Part shown: piece by piece, positions 44,716 to 53,832 of the stretch
Numbering within the stretch: the stretch's first letter is position 1
How the letters are laid out: the number at the start of each line of letters is the position of its first letter
Source of the DNA: Vibrio ostreicida
Lineage (GTDB): Bacteria > Pseudomonadota > Gammaproteobacteria > Enterobacterales > Vibrionaceae
Assembly: GCF_013074385.2 (NCBI RefSeq)
Contig: NZ_JABEYA020000007.1
Location: 1 to 64,000, forward strand
Length of the DNA stretch: 64,000 bases
Direction: 5' to 3'
Made by a program: the position numbers and the translations under genes
The notes under the pieces: generated by a model
Seen by the model: the letters and a program-made list of their open reading frames with translations, nothing else
Databases searched by the model: none
Told to the model about the DNA's origin: nothing

Positions 44716-45705
44716 CTACGAAAGCGGCGCTAGGCCTTGCTCTAGGAATGCCAACCAATTGCCTCCGAGGACTTCACCAGCCTCTGATTCACTAAAGCCA
44801 AAACGCTGTAAACCGTGATAGATATTTTCCATGCCTGCGCTGCCATTAAACCAAGGCAAAGCCTCTGGCCATCCCGAATTGGTTGACGAGCCTTCACCGT
44901 AGTCCATTGCTTTCGACCAACGGCCATTTCGCATCCACTCTAATATTTGTTGAGGTTGATTGAGACACAGATCGCTGCCAATACCTAAGTGTTCAACACC
45001 AAATTTATCAGCCGCTGTGGCAACCATCTGACAGAAGTCATTGAGGGTACATTGACTGCCATTAGGCAAATGAAAAGGATACAAACTGAAGCCAATTAGC
45101 CCACCCCGCGCGGTCAAGGCTTGAATCACAGCGTTCGATTTGTTGCGCAATGCATCACGCGCAAAAGAAGGATTGGCGTGGCTGATACAAATAGGTCGGG
45201 AAGACAGGTCAATCGCTTCTAAGGTTGAACGCTCAGCACTATGGGACATATCAATGACCATTCCCACTCGATTCATTTCTTGGATCGCTTGTTGACCAAA
45301 CCGAGTAATACCAGTGTCTTGGCTTTCATAACATCCCGTTGCAAGGAGACTCTGGTTGTTGTAGGTCAGTTGCATAATCAGCAGCCCCTGACGGCGCATG
45401 ATTTCAATGAGCCCAATCTCATCATCAATAGGAGAGCAGTTTTGAGCCCCCAAAAAGATCCCAACTTTGCCCTCTTGTTTGGCCAATTCCACGTCCTGTG
45501 CGCAGTGCACGGGACGGATCAAATCGGCGTTCTGTTCAAATCTACGATTCCATTCAGAGAATCTCGTCAACGTTTCTCGCGCATTCTCGTGGTAGGCAAT
45601 CGTGGCATGGACGGCCGTCACACCGCTCGCCTTTAACATTTGGAAATATTCTCTATCCCAATGACAGTACTGTAAGCCATCAATAATGATTCTTTGCTGA
45701 TACAT
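44716..45705 (-). CDS. Membrane-dipeptidase family (peptidase M19) protein
   Basis: 329 residues from ATG at 45705, 6 nt after GGAGGAG; an upstream extension of the frame lies in the intergenic region and the ALDH end. Metal-site segments: IDGLQYCHW near the N-terminus (the family normally has D-x-H-x-D, here altered), FLGAQNCSPI, MVIDMSHSAERST, ICISHANP, LGIGSDL. The changed first motif suggests an altered metal centre. M19 relatives occur in betaine catabolic clusters of other proteobacteria. Confidence 0.88.
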   Translation of the reverse strand: MYQQRIIIDGLQYCHWDREYFQMLKASGVTAVHATIAYHENARETLTRFSEWNRRFEQNADLIRPVHCAQDVELAKQEGKVGIFLGAQNCSPIDDEIGLIEIMRRQGLLIMQLTYNNQSLLATGCYESQDTGITRFGQQAIQEMNRVGMVIDMSHSAERSTLEAIDLSSRPICISHANPSFARDALRNKSNAVIQALTARGGLIGFSLYPFHLPNGSQCTLNDFCQMVATAADKFGVEHLGIGSDLCLNQPQQILEWMRNGRWSKAMDYGEGSSTNSGWPEALPWFNGSAGMENIYHGLQRFGFSESEAGEVLGGNWLAFLEQGLAPLS

Positions 45706-45754
45706 AACCACTCCTCCATGCAGCAGCATCTTCAACAATGCTGCTGGCTCTGTG

Positions 45755-47215
45755 TTAGTAAGGTCGCTGATAAGCGGTTTTAACAACGGTGTAGAATTCT
45801 TTGGCGTACTGCCCTTGTTCACGAGGGCCAAAACTTGATTGTTTACGACCACCAAATGGAACATGGTAATCGGTCCCTGCCGTAGGAAGGTTGACCATGA
45901 CACACCCTGTTTGAGCATGTTGTTTAAACACGGCGCTGGTGCGTAGGCTCTGAGTAATGATCCCGCTCGTCAACCCAAAACGAGTATCGTTCGTCACATC
46001 AATCGCCTCGTCCAAATCAGCGACACGTATGACACTCGCCATGGGTGCAAATACCTCCTCTTGGTTCACTTCCCATTGGCTTCTCGTGTTGAGAAACAAG
46101 GTGGGTGACATGTAGTAGCCTTCATGCTGAAGGCTTAAACGTTCGCCTCCAAACGCAAGCTCTGCACCTTGTTGGCGGGCGTTTTCAATCCATGTAAAAT
46201 TGGCATCCAACTGATTACCATCCACCACAGGCCCCATGAAAACGCCCTCTTGAAGTGCGTGACCGACTTTCAGTTCACTCATCCGTCGAATCAGCGCTTC
46301 AACATACTGGTCATGAATAGCATCCATCACAACCAAACGCGATGAGGCCGTACACTTTTGTCCGGTGCCTGAGAAAGAGCCGGCAATCGTCGCTTCAACG
46401 GCAATTTGAATGTCCGCATCTTCGGCAACCACTAAGGCATTCTTGCTGCCCATTTCTAACTGACAGCGAACAAAATTAGGGGCCGTCGCCATCGCGACTT
46501 TACGCCCAGTATCAACGGAGCCCGTGAAACTAACACCGTTAATGTCCCGTGAATTGATCAGGGCTTCTCCTACCTGAGAACCACTACCTAGAATAAGGTT
46601 AAACGTCCCTTCGGGCAGACCCTGACGATGAATAATCTCTGCGAGCGCCACAGCACTTGCAGGGGTCAAGTTCGCGGGTTTCCAGACAACACTGTTACCA
46701 AATGCCAATGCTGGGGCAATTTTCCACGCCGCTGTAGCGGTCGGAAAGTTCCACGGGGAAACAATGGCAATAACCCCAGCCGCTTCACGCGTCACGTCCA
46801 CCGACACTCCGGGCCTGACTGAAGCCGCGTTATCACCAATCTGGCGTAAGACCTCAGCGGCAAAGTATTGGAAAAATTGTCCTGAGCGATAGATTTCACC
46901 ACGCCCTTCTACGAATGGCTTCCCCTCTTCACGAGAGAGCAAGTTGCCAAGTTCGTCACAACGCGCGATCAGTTCATCACCTATCGCCTGCAATACGGCT
47001 TGCTTACGTTCCAGCGGTGTCTTTTCCCAAACTGGCTGTGCTTGTTTGGCCGCCGCTATCGCTTGCTTGACTTGCTCTTCGCTCGCTTGAGAAAAATCGC
47101 CGAGATGATCGCTGATGTCCGATGGATTGATATTCTCAACCGTGGTCACGCCCGGTTGCCACTCTCCACCGATATAAAGTGATTTTTGGGGTTGAAAACG
47201 ATTCATTGCAGTCAT
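45755..47215 (-). CDS. NAD(P)-dependent aldehyde dehydrogenase
   Basis: 486 residues. IVSPWNFPTATAAWK (NAD site), SFTGSVDTGRKVA, LEMGSKNALVV with the general base Glu, and GTGQKCTASSR with the catalytic Cys are all intact. Overall resembles alpha-ketoglutarate-semialdehyde dehydrogenases. In this cluster it probably oxidises an aldehyde made from the BCCT substrate. Confidence 0.92.
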   Translation of the reverse strand: MTAMNRFQPQKSLYIGGEWQPGVTTVENINPSDISDHLGDFSQASEEQVKQAIAAAKQAQPVWEKTPLERKQAVLQAIGDELIARCDELGNLLSREEGKPFVEGRGEIYRSGQFFQYFAAEVLRQIGDNAASVRPGVSVDVTREAAGVIAIVSPWNFPTATAAWKIAPALAFGNSVVWKPANLTPASAVALAEIIHRQGLPEGTFNLILGSGSQVGEALINSRDINGVSFTGSVDTGRKVAMATAPNFVRCQLEMGSKNALVVAEDADIQIAVEATIAGSFSGTGQKCTASSRLVVMDAIHDQYVEALIRRMSELKVGHALQEGVFMGPVVDGNQLDANFTWIENARQQGAELAFGGERLSLQHEGYYMSPTLFLNTRSQWEVNQEEVFAPMASVIRVADLDEAIDVTNDTRFGLTSGIITQSLRTSAVFKQHAQTGCVMVNLPTAGTDYHVPFGGRKQSSFGPREQGQYAKEFYTVVKTAYQRPY

Positions 47216-47292
47216 ATTTCTTCCTTGCTGTTTATAAGAAGTCTGTTAAAAATTAATCGATTAGGGTTTCGGTTAAACTGAATCAGCGCTCA

Positions 47293-47691
47293 TCAATTAG
47301 GCTGCGAAACCGCGGCATACACAACAAACTCCACCAACATTTCTTCTCGTGCTAGTCCCGCAACGACGATCGCTGCTCTGTTAGGGTACGGCGCACTAAA
47401 ATACTCAGAGTAAATCCGATTGACAGTCTGTAGGCTGTCTCGGTCCGTGACATAAATCAGGACTTGTACCACTGAATTCATCGATGTCCCAGCGCACTCT
47501 AATGTATGGGCTAAGTTGTTAAATGTTTGCCGTGTTTGCGCTTCAATTCCACCCGCAACAACGGCGCCTTCTGCATCGATAGGAATTTGAGCCGTGTAAA
47601 GCGTCCCATTACTCACAATGGCCCACTCTAACGGGGCTTTAGATTGGTACAATGCGGTTTTTACTGGGTGTTTTTTGGAATTTTCTTTCAC
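47293..47691 (-). CDS. RidA family protein (Rid/YjgF/UK114)
   Basis: 132 residues from GTG at 47691 (AAGG upstream); a TTG start at 47727 is possible. VSNGTLYTAQIPID, ETRQ-like EAQTRQTFNNLAHTLECAG, and AAIVVAGLAREEMLVEFVVYA match the family. The key Arg of true RidA is not evident in the usual C-terminal position (P-N-RAAIVVAG has one Arg). Typically removes reactive enamines/imines produced by amino acid catabolism. Confidence 0.9.
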   Translation of the reverse strand: MKENSKKHPVKTALYQSKAPLEWAIVSNGTLYTAQIPIDAEGAVVAGGIEAQTRQTFNNLAHTLECAGTSMNSVVQVLIYVTDRDSLQTVNRIYSEYFSAPYPNRAAIVVAGLAREEMLVEFVVYAAVSQPN

Positions 47692-47846
47692 GTCTCGCTC
47701 AACCTTTGTAACTAAAATGTTTCTCAATGGTTAAACTTTGCCTGTTGACACGCGATAAATCTAACGGTAAATATATAACATTCGATAAGAAATATTTATC
47801 ACTATCCAAGAGATAAGGTAAATAAAGGACGCAACGCGAGACGAAA

Positions 47847-48719
47847 ATGAGCCTCAAACTCCAACAGCTAAGACATTTTGTGATGGTGGTAGAAGAAGGA
47901 GGGTTCCGCGCCGCTTCAAATCGGGCTAACCGATCTCAAGCCGCACTCTCCACCTCGATAAAAGAATTGGAAAAGATCCTCGGACAAGCCCTTTTCGAAG
48001 CAGGCAATAAATCAACCTTGACGCCATTTGGGGAAATATGCCTACCAAAAATTGTCCAATTTCTCAATATTTACACTGCATTGGACAATGACTTACGTGC
48101 AGCAGCTGCAGGGCAACAGGGAAGAGTCAACATCGCCAGTGTCCCTTCTGTGGCGGCCAAACTTATTCCAAAGGTGCTTGGCGTCTTTTGTGAGCGGTAC
48201 CCTAATGTTGAAGTCAGCTTAATTGATGATAACGCCGCAGGTGTCGAGGAAAGGCTGCTTTGCGGCGAAGTCGACTTAGCTTTAGGTAACCCTTCGCACC
48301 TCGGAGCTGAGAACATCGTCTTCACTCCCCTGCTCTCTGACCCAATTGGCGTGGTGTGTTTAAATGACAATCCACTGGCCCAGCAACCCAATGGTATCGC
48401 ATGGCAAACCTTGCTCAAGCAACCCTTTATCCGCAACGGAACTTGTCGTTTGCTTGACGCCACTCCTGCGAGAGCATTGAGCCAAAATGCCTTATATTCG
48501 GTTGAAAATATTACTTCTCTGTTCTCTGTACTAGAGCTGGGTATTGGCGTGACCACGTTGCCTAAGCTGGCTTTCCCAATGCATGATACACCACTCGTTT
48601 GGATACCTTTGATTGACCCTCCCCTCGAAAGACAGATCGGTATTTTTTCCTTGAATGAACGCACCATTTCACCTCAAGCAAGCGCTTTTCATGATTTATG
48701 CCTTGAGTATCTCTGCTAA
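47847..48719 (+). CDS. LysR-type transcriptional regulator
   Basis: 290 residues. N-terminal winged HTH LQQLRHFVMVVEEGGFRAASNRANRSQAALSTSIKELE, then a LysR substrate-binding domain. It is divergent from the RidA-ALDH-dipeptidase-BCCT cluster with a ~155-bp shared upstream region, the classical arrangement for a pathway activator. Confidence 0.95.
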   Translation: MSLKLQQLRHFVMVVEEGGFRAASNRANRSQAALSTSIKELEKILGQALFEAGNKSTLTPFGEICLPKIVQFLNIYTALDNDLRAAAAGQQGRVNIASVPSVAAKLIPKVLGVFCERYPNVEVSLIDDNAAGVEERLLCGEVDLALGNPSHLGAENIVFTPLLSDPIGVVCLNDNPLAQQPNGIAWQTLLKQPFIRNGTCRLLDATPARALSQNALYSVENITSLFSVLELGIGVTTLPKLAFPMHDTPLVWIPLIDPPLERQIGIFSLNERTISPQASAFHDLCLEYLC

Positions 48720-48780
48720 CCTCACAACGCCTTTTTAGACACTCTTGTTCTATTTTTACTTAACGTGATCTCACGGACAT

Positions 48781-50031
48781 CTATGACGTGCTCGCAAACC
48801 TCACTTCTACGCGCCAACCACCTGCAACAACGTGATGACAGTAATACCCACCATATTGATCCAATAATCGCTTAGTGAGCTCCAACCCCAGCCCAAAACC
48901 CAACGCTTCGTCACTGTGGCGCTCACAAAAGTTTTTATTCATGATCACGAGGGTATCTGCCTTTTGCTGGACAATCACTTCTCCTTGATAAGTGTGCTGA
49001 AACGCATTTCTCATCAGGTTGGCAATGATAATACGGCATAGCCCTTGAGGAGCCACCAGTGTGGAGCGATCCTTTACACACTTGACCACCACTGACTTCT
49101 CTCTTAATAGATACTGAAGTTCCTTATGGATCTCTGTCACCAAATCTCCCAGCGCCAGCTGGCTATTCGGCAATGCATGATCTTGACGATTGAGCCACAA
49201 AAGAGTCTCGGTTAAATCTGTCATGTTATACCCTGCCCTTTCGATTCGTTCGACAACCTCCAACTGCTTGAGTGGATCTAACTGTTTAGCGAGCATCTTT
49301 TTTAGTAATTCTGTATTGGCTCGAACAACAGCGATTGGGGTTCTCAATTCATGGCTGGCATAACCAAGAAATTGCTGCTCATTATCTAAACTCTCCTGCC
49401 TACGCGAGATACTTGACTGAATGATCAGTGCCAATGAATTGAGTTCGCTATAACCAAATTCTGGAATTGTTTGTATCCGTGTTCCCTTATCGAGTGATGT
49501 CGCCCACTTTCGTAACGCCTCGACCGGTGACGAAACCTGCTGGATAAGAGCAATAAGAGTACCTGTAAACAGAATAATGGCCCCAATAGCAGCGCAAACA
49601 ATGTACGAAAAGTGTGGTATTTCTTGAGGAGAAAACGCATGGTCAAGCACTAAAACTGAGGCGTATCGAACATTCCCATCATGTTCCATTTTCATCGCAA
49701 AATAGCTTGTCTTAGGAGGGGAAAATAACGGAATACCCTCAATCTTTTTTTCAAGTTTGTTCATGACCATATTGTCTGGGTTGAAACTATCTTGAATCGG
49801 TTGTGGTAAATCTTTCCAACGCTTTGCCACGGTAAGGTCATTCACTTTTACGGGCTTGTTATCACTCATTTCAAACTGAAACGCATGAGTTCGCATAAAA
49901 CCACTCATTGCTACGTCTAACCCAAAAAAGAAGTAACGAACAGCAATCAGAGACATGGCCACAATCATGATGGTGGCACTGATCAGGACAACAGACATCA
50001 AATACAGTCTTAGGCTGCGTTTGATCTTCAT
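48781..50031 (-). CDS. Sensor histidine kinase
   Basis: 416 residues. Two membrane segments (LYLMSVVLISATIMIVAMSL and YIVCAAIGAIILFTGTLIAL) flank a periplasmic sensor of ~120 residues. H-box GYASHELRTPIAVV with the phosphorylated His, N-box IIIANLMRNAFQHT, G-box GFGLGLELTKRLL. Its start overlaps the regulator gene stop (ATGA). Signal unknown. Confidence 0.95.
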   Translation of the reverse strand: MKIKRSLRLYLMSVVLISATIMIVAMSLIAVRYFFFGLDVAMSGFMRTHAFQFEMSDNKPVKVNDLTVAKRWKDLPQPIQDSFNPDNMVMNKLEKKIEGIPLFSPPKTSYFAMKMEHDGNVRYASVLVLDHAFSPQEIPHFSYIVCAAIGAIILFTGTLIALIQQVSSPVEALRKWATSLDKGTRIQTIPEFGYSELNSLALIIQSSISRRQESLDNEQQFLGYASHELRTPIAVVRANTELLKKMLAKQLDPLKQLEVVERIERAGYNMTDLTETLLWLNRQDHALPNSQLALGDLVTEIHKELQYLLREKSVVVKCVKDRSTLVAPQGLCRIIIANLMRNAFQHTYQGEVIVQQKADTLVIMNKNFCERHSDEALGFGLGLELTKRLLDQYGGYYCHHVVAGGWRVEVRFASTS

Positions 50032-50717
50032 TCTGACACGTCACATTTTAAAGCAAATCCACGGCTGGTAACGGTACGTATCAGTTTGTTATCAAAATCC
50101 TTATCAATCACTTTGCGCAAATGAAAAATATGCACTTTGAGGCTATTGCTGTCTGGCGGTTCATCGCCCCATACCGCTTGTATTAGTTTTTCACGCGACA
50201 CCACGTTTGGGCTCGCTCTCATCAACGTTTCCAATAATGTGAACCCTATTGGGGAGAGCTGAAGTACTTTCCCTGAACGATTAACCTGTTGAGCACTTAA
50301 GTTGATATTAAGATCGCAGCAAGTGAGCTGCTCTGTCTGACCACTGCGCCTGCGGGACAGCACCTTGGCACGAGCGATCAACTCCTCCATAGCAAATGGT
50401 TTGACTAAGTAGTCATCAGCACCACAGGAGAATCCGTTGAGTTTATCATCCAATGTATCTCTAGCCGTCAGCATTAGAACAGGGACATCAATGCCTTTGC
50501 GGCGCAGTTTGGTGCAGACGTCAAGTCCATTTAGCTTCGGTAAATTCAGGTCAAGCACAAGCAAATCATAGTGCCCCTGCTCAACGAGGGTTAACCCAGA
50601 CAAACCATTGGAAGCATGATCACATTCAATCTCTTCTAGCATCAAATATTCAATCATTGCTTTGGCTAAATCAAGGTCATCTTCAACAAGTAATAACCGT
50701 CGTTTATGTAAATACAT
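50028..50717 (-). CDS. OmpR-family response regulator
   Basis: 229 residues from ATG at 50717 (GAAGGAGTGGCA). Receiver domain with LLVEDD, phosphorylatable Asp in LLVLDLNLPK, LTARD and Lys in LVKPFA. C-terminal winged helix (LSPIGFTLLETLMRASPNVVSREKLIQAVWG). Upstream DNA holds a palindrome and three GGTTAAAA-like repeats that may be its own binding sites. Confidence 0.95.
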   Translation of the reverse strand: MYLHKRRLLLVEDDLDLAKAMIEYLMLEEIECDHASNGLSGLTLVEQGHYDLLVLDLNLPKLNGLDVCTKLRRKGIDVPVLMLTARDTLDDKLNGFSCGADDYLVKPFAMEELIARAKVLSRRRSGQTEQLTCCDLNINLSAQQVNRSGKVLQLSPIGFTLLETLMRASPNVVSREKLIQAVWGDEPPDSNSLKVHIFHLRKVIDKDFDNKLIRTVTSRGFALKCDVSE

Positions 50718-50765
50718 TGCCACTCCTTCTGACACCACCACCTCATCCTAAGCGCACTAATATGG

Positions 50766-50819
50766 GGTGTTAACACCGACGGTTAAAATACCAATAGCAG
50801 GGTTAAAATGTGGTTAAAC
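50766..50819. promoter_or_regulatory. Candidate operator: palindrome plus GGTTAAAA direct repeats
   Basis: GGTGTTAACACC (50766-50777) is a perfect 12-bp palindrome. GGTTAAAA occurs at 50781 and 50801, and GGTTAAAC at 50812, spaced 20 and 11 bp, close to helical phase as OmpR-family regulators prefer. Lies 49-102 bp upstream of the regulator start. Confidence 0.45.
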
Positions 50820-51158
50820 CAAGATCCACTCCAAAAGAAAACACAAGGTTATGGGAAATTTGTCATAGGATATTGCTCGCGCCAAAATATGCAACTAAGT
50901 TTACAATTGATACGTCCTCAAATAGAGGCAAAAAACCATAGAAAAGTCACTGTCTATGTATTAATAAACGTTGCTTGAATTTAGGATGCCGTAGACCTCA
51001 TTTAAGCTTTATCTGTGCGACTGTTCGACTCTTGGGTCAACACGTCTGCGTATAGGTACGTTCCACAATATGGCGTCACCGAGCAGACATCATAGAAAGC
51101 ACTATCTAGGCAACAAAAAGACTGTTTTGTTGCATCAGGCCTTCTAAGGAAAGTTAAA
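50820..51158. other. Intergenic region between divergent signalling genes
   Basis: About 340 bp, no supported gene. It should carry the promoter of the hybrid kinase; a CTATGTATTAATAAACG stretch near 50950 is AT-rich but unassigned. Confidence 0.4.
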
Positions 51159-53525
51159 ATGGATAGAATTAAACTGACATTTGTCGGATTTACCATCATC
51201 ACAACCTTGCTCTTTAGCTATATAGCTTTGACGTATGGAGAGCTTAAAAAAATCAACAATTACAACCAGATTGTTCGTCAGATCGGTCATCAAACCATAG
51301 AAATGAGAGACCAAATCATTCGGTCTTCGCTCCATGGCCTCTCTGAAACTAAAGCCCTTAACCGTGACCTAGTCGAGCTAGAGTATGAACTTCAGCGCCT
51401 TCCTCCCCTCGCTCCAATACACTCTCTGCTGTTTCAAGATCTTCCGACAAATAGCCTGTTAAGTACTTTTCGACACTCAGCACTCGAAGTCACTCAATCC
51501 CTTGATCAGTATATCAACCTTCAAACTCAGAAAACGTCAGCTTTTCAGTCATTTGAAAGTCGAATCAGGGCAGATAAGTCCACCGCTGTTGATGCTCTCT
51601 CTTTAGAACAAATCATGGCTCAATTATCCGTGCCAAGGTCGCCAACAAGTGGCAGTGACGTACAAGAATTGGCCAATAGCTTTATCCGTATCAGTGGGCA
51701 AAGTGAACAAGTGCTCTCGGGTTTATTGGCCCACGACAGAATGGCCTTCTTAGAACAGACAGAGCATGACTTAGCGCTCATCGCCAACTCTCTCAACGGA
51801 AAGATTTCAAATACCCTGCTCACATTCACGGTGTTATCGATCGCGGTGATAGCCATTTTCTTTGCACAGAAACTCACCACACTTCGCCGTGACAATGAGG
51901 GTTACCAACGTGAAACCGAAGCCGCTGAAAAAGCCAACCTCGCAAAATCCAATTTTCTCGCAACGATGAGCCACGAACTGCGCACACCCATGAATGGTGT
52001 GCTCGGTATTGCCCAAATCATCAAAGATGAATCACGAGAACTCGACACAAAAAAACAAGCTCAAATCATCATAGATTCGGGCCAACACTTGACCACCATA
52101 CTCAATGACATTCTTGATTTCTCTAAAGTAGAGCAAGGGAAATTGGAACTTGAGGTTCAACCGTTTTTAGTCACTGATGTCATGTCTAGTATGGAAAAAA
52201 CGCTGGGCCCACAAGCGAAGAGTAAAGGGCTTCAGTTCGTTATCAACAATGACATTCCGCACAACATTGAACTGCATGGTGATCCTGCCCGTACCCGACA
52301 AATCTTATTCAATCTGGTAGGGAATGCGATTAAATTTACGAGCTCAGGAAAAATTGAAATTCATTGTCAGCTCGATAAAGAAATGACCCCTCCACATGTT
52401 TGTTTGTCCGTCACAGACAGCGGGATTGGTATAGAGCAAGATAAACTCGCATCAATTTTTACTCCTTTTGAACAAGCGGAGCTTTCAACCACCAGAAAGT
52501 TTGGCGGTACGGGGTTGGGGCTGTCCATTGTTAAACGCTTAATTGAGTTGATGAATGGGGACATTTCCGTCACCAGCCAACCCTCCGTTGGGACTCGTTT
52601 CTCCGCTAGGATTCCTTTCACCCTAAAAGAAATCGAGAATGTTAAGACGGAAAGTAATCCCCTGCAAGAAGGCGACATATTAGATAACTTTACCGTTTTA
52701 CTTGTGGAGGACAATCGCATCAATGCCTTGGTGGCAGAAAAATTCTGTGAGTCGATGAATTTAAGAGTGGACCATGCCCATGACGGTGTCGAAGCCATCA
52801 GCAAATTGGAACATACAAGCTATGACCTCATCATAATGGATAATCATATGCCCAATATGAATGGCTTGGACACCATAGAGCACATACGGAACAAAATGAA
52901 ATTAAACACGGTTGTTTTTGCTTGTACGGCGGACGTATTTAAAGAAGCACACGATGAATTTCTTCGCAGAGGGGCAAACTTTATTCTGACCAAACCAATG
53001 CAAAAATCCAGCCTAAAAAAAGCTTTGCATCAATTTTCTAATGACTTTACGGTCAACAGAAGGCATATTGAAATGCTGGGTTCGTTACCGCAGGAGTCCG
53101 GCTATAACATTTCGATTCTGACCCGTTACCCAGCCGATACACTGCCACTGACTGAAGAGGAAATTTCTCAAAGCCCTCTATTTGACCAACTCGATCTCCA
53201 TGGCGTTGACAAAATTGAGTTGCTGCAAGTGCTTGTCATCGATTTGGATGCAAAAGCTGACTCATTAATTGAGCTCTACTCGAATACACAAGCCAGTACT
53301 ACAACGACCGAAATGCACGCTATTCTCCATTCACTCAAAGGCGTTGCGCTGGAGTATTCCATGGCTGAGGTGATAAGCCTCACCAAGCAAGCAGAGGATA
53401 TGGCAAGAAATGGCAAAGTGCCCGACATCGACTTACTGCAGAAATTAGTCAACCGACTGATCGTCAATTGCCATGAGGCAAGAAGAATCATCAGCAGACT
53501 GAGTGGTCAGCAAAAAACGGGATAA
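51159..53525 (+). CDS. Hybrid sensor histidine kinase with receiver and Hpt domains
   Basis: 788 residues. TM1 (FVGFTIITTLLFSYIAL), a ~200-residue periplasmic helical sensor, TM2 (LLTFTVLSIAVIAIFFA), HisKA with FLATMSHELRTPMNG, HATPase with NLVGNAIKFTSSG and GTGLGLSIVKRL, receiver with LLVEDNRINALV, Asp in LIIMDNHMPNMNG and KPMQKS, then a C-terminal Hpt with HSLKG. A full phosphorelay in one protein, of the LuxQ/ArcB/TorS layout; signal and final response regulator unknown. It does not belong to the neighbouring OmpR pair. Confidence 0.95.
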   Translation: MDRIKLTFVGFTIITTLLFSYIALTYGELKKINNYNQIVRQIGHQTIEMRDQIIRSSLHGLSETKALNRDLVELEYELQRLPPLAPIHSLLFQDLPTNSLLSTFRHSALEVTQSLDQYINLQTQKTSAFQSFESRIRADKSTAVDALSLEQIMAQLSVPRSPTSGSDVQELANSFIRISGQSEQVLSGLLAHDRMAFLEQTEHDLALIANSLNGKISNTLLTFTVLSIAVIAIFFAQKLTTLRRDNEGYQRETEAAEKANLAKSNFLATMSHELRTPMNGVLGIAQIIKDESRELDTKKQAQIIIDSGQHLTTILNDILDFSKVEQGKLELEVQPFLVTDVMSSMEKTLGPQAKSKGLQFVINNDIPHNIELHGDPARTRQILFNLVGNAIKFTSSGKIEIHCQLDKEMTPPHVCLSVTDSGIGIEQDKLASIFTPFEQAELSTTRKFGGTGLGLSIVKRLIELMNGDISVTSQPSVGTRFSARIPFTLKEIENVKTESNPLQEGDILDNFTVLLVEDNRINALVAEKFCESMNLRVDHAHDGVEAISKLEHTSYDLIIMDNHMPNMNGLDTIEHIRNKMKLNTVVFACTADVFKEAHDEFLRRGANFILTKPMQKSSLKKALHQFSNDFTVNRRHIEMLGSLPQESGYNISILTRYPADTLPLTEEEISQSPLFDQLDLHGVDKIELLQVLVIDLDAKADSLIELYSNTQASTTTTEMHAILHSLKGVALEYSMAEVISLTKQAEDMARNGKVPDIDLLQKLVNRLIVNCHEARRIISRLSGQQKTG

Positions 53526-53561
53526 CGCCAGTTTCAATTTAAAAGACCCTGACTTGATCTA

Positions 53562-53587
53562 AAAAAGAGTGATTGATCACTCTTTTT
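53562..53587 (+). terminator. Rho-independent terminator of the hybrid kinase gene
   Basis: A-run, stem GAGTGAT/ATCACTC extended by A-T pairs, then TTTTT, 37 bp after the stop. Confidence 0.85.
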
Positions 53588-53832
53588 CTCATATAAGGAC
53601 ACGCTACATTTCACTGATTATATCAAATCTGGAAAAATACAATTGGGAGTTTTCCGATAGTCTCTCAACAAGAAGACCTCTATCTCCATGATATTTATTA
53701 CAAAAAAATATCATAGCTAATATCATCGCTCTTCAGCACAACACTCTCCACTTTCCACTAGTGGTGTCGCGTTCATTTCGAATTTACACTAGGAAGTGCC
53801 AAAATAAGTGAAATAGGAATTGAGTCATCGCT
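53588..53832. other. Promoter region of dld
   Basis: 245 bp of AT-rich DNA; AATATCATAGC repeats (TATTTATTACAAAAAAATATC and ATAGCTAATATCATC) are visible, but no operator is claimed. Confidence 0.35.

Noticed and set aside
45706..45918. Longer N-terminus of the M19 dipeptidase
   Set aside because: The extension overlaps the aldehyde dehydrogenase end and the clear GGAGGAG site supports the start at 45705.
50028..53525. A single three-protein phosphorelay formed by the OmpR pair and the hybrid kinase
   Set aside because: The genes are divergent, each set is complete in itself, and no shared feature was seen.
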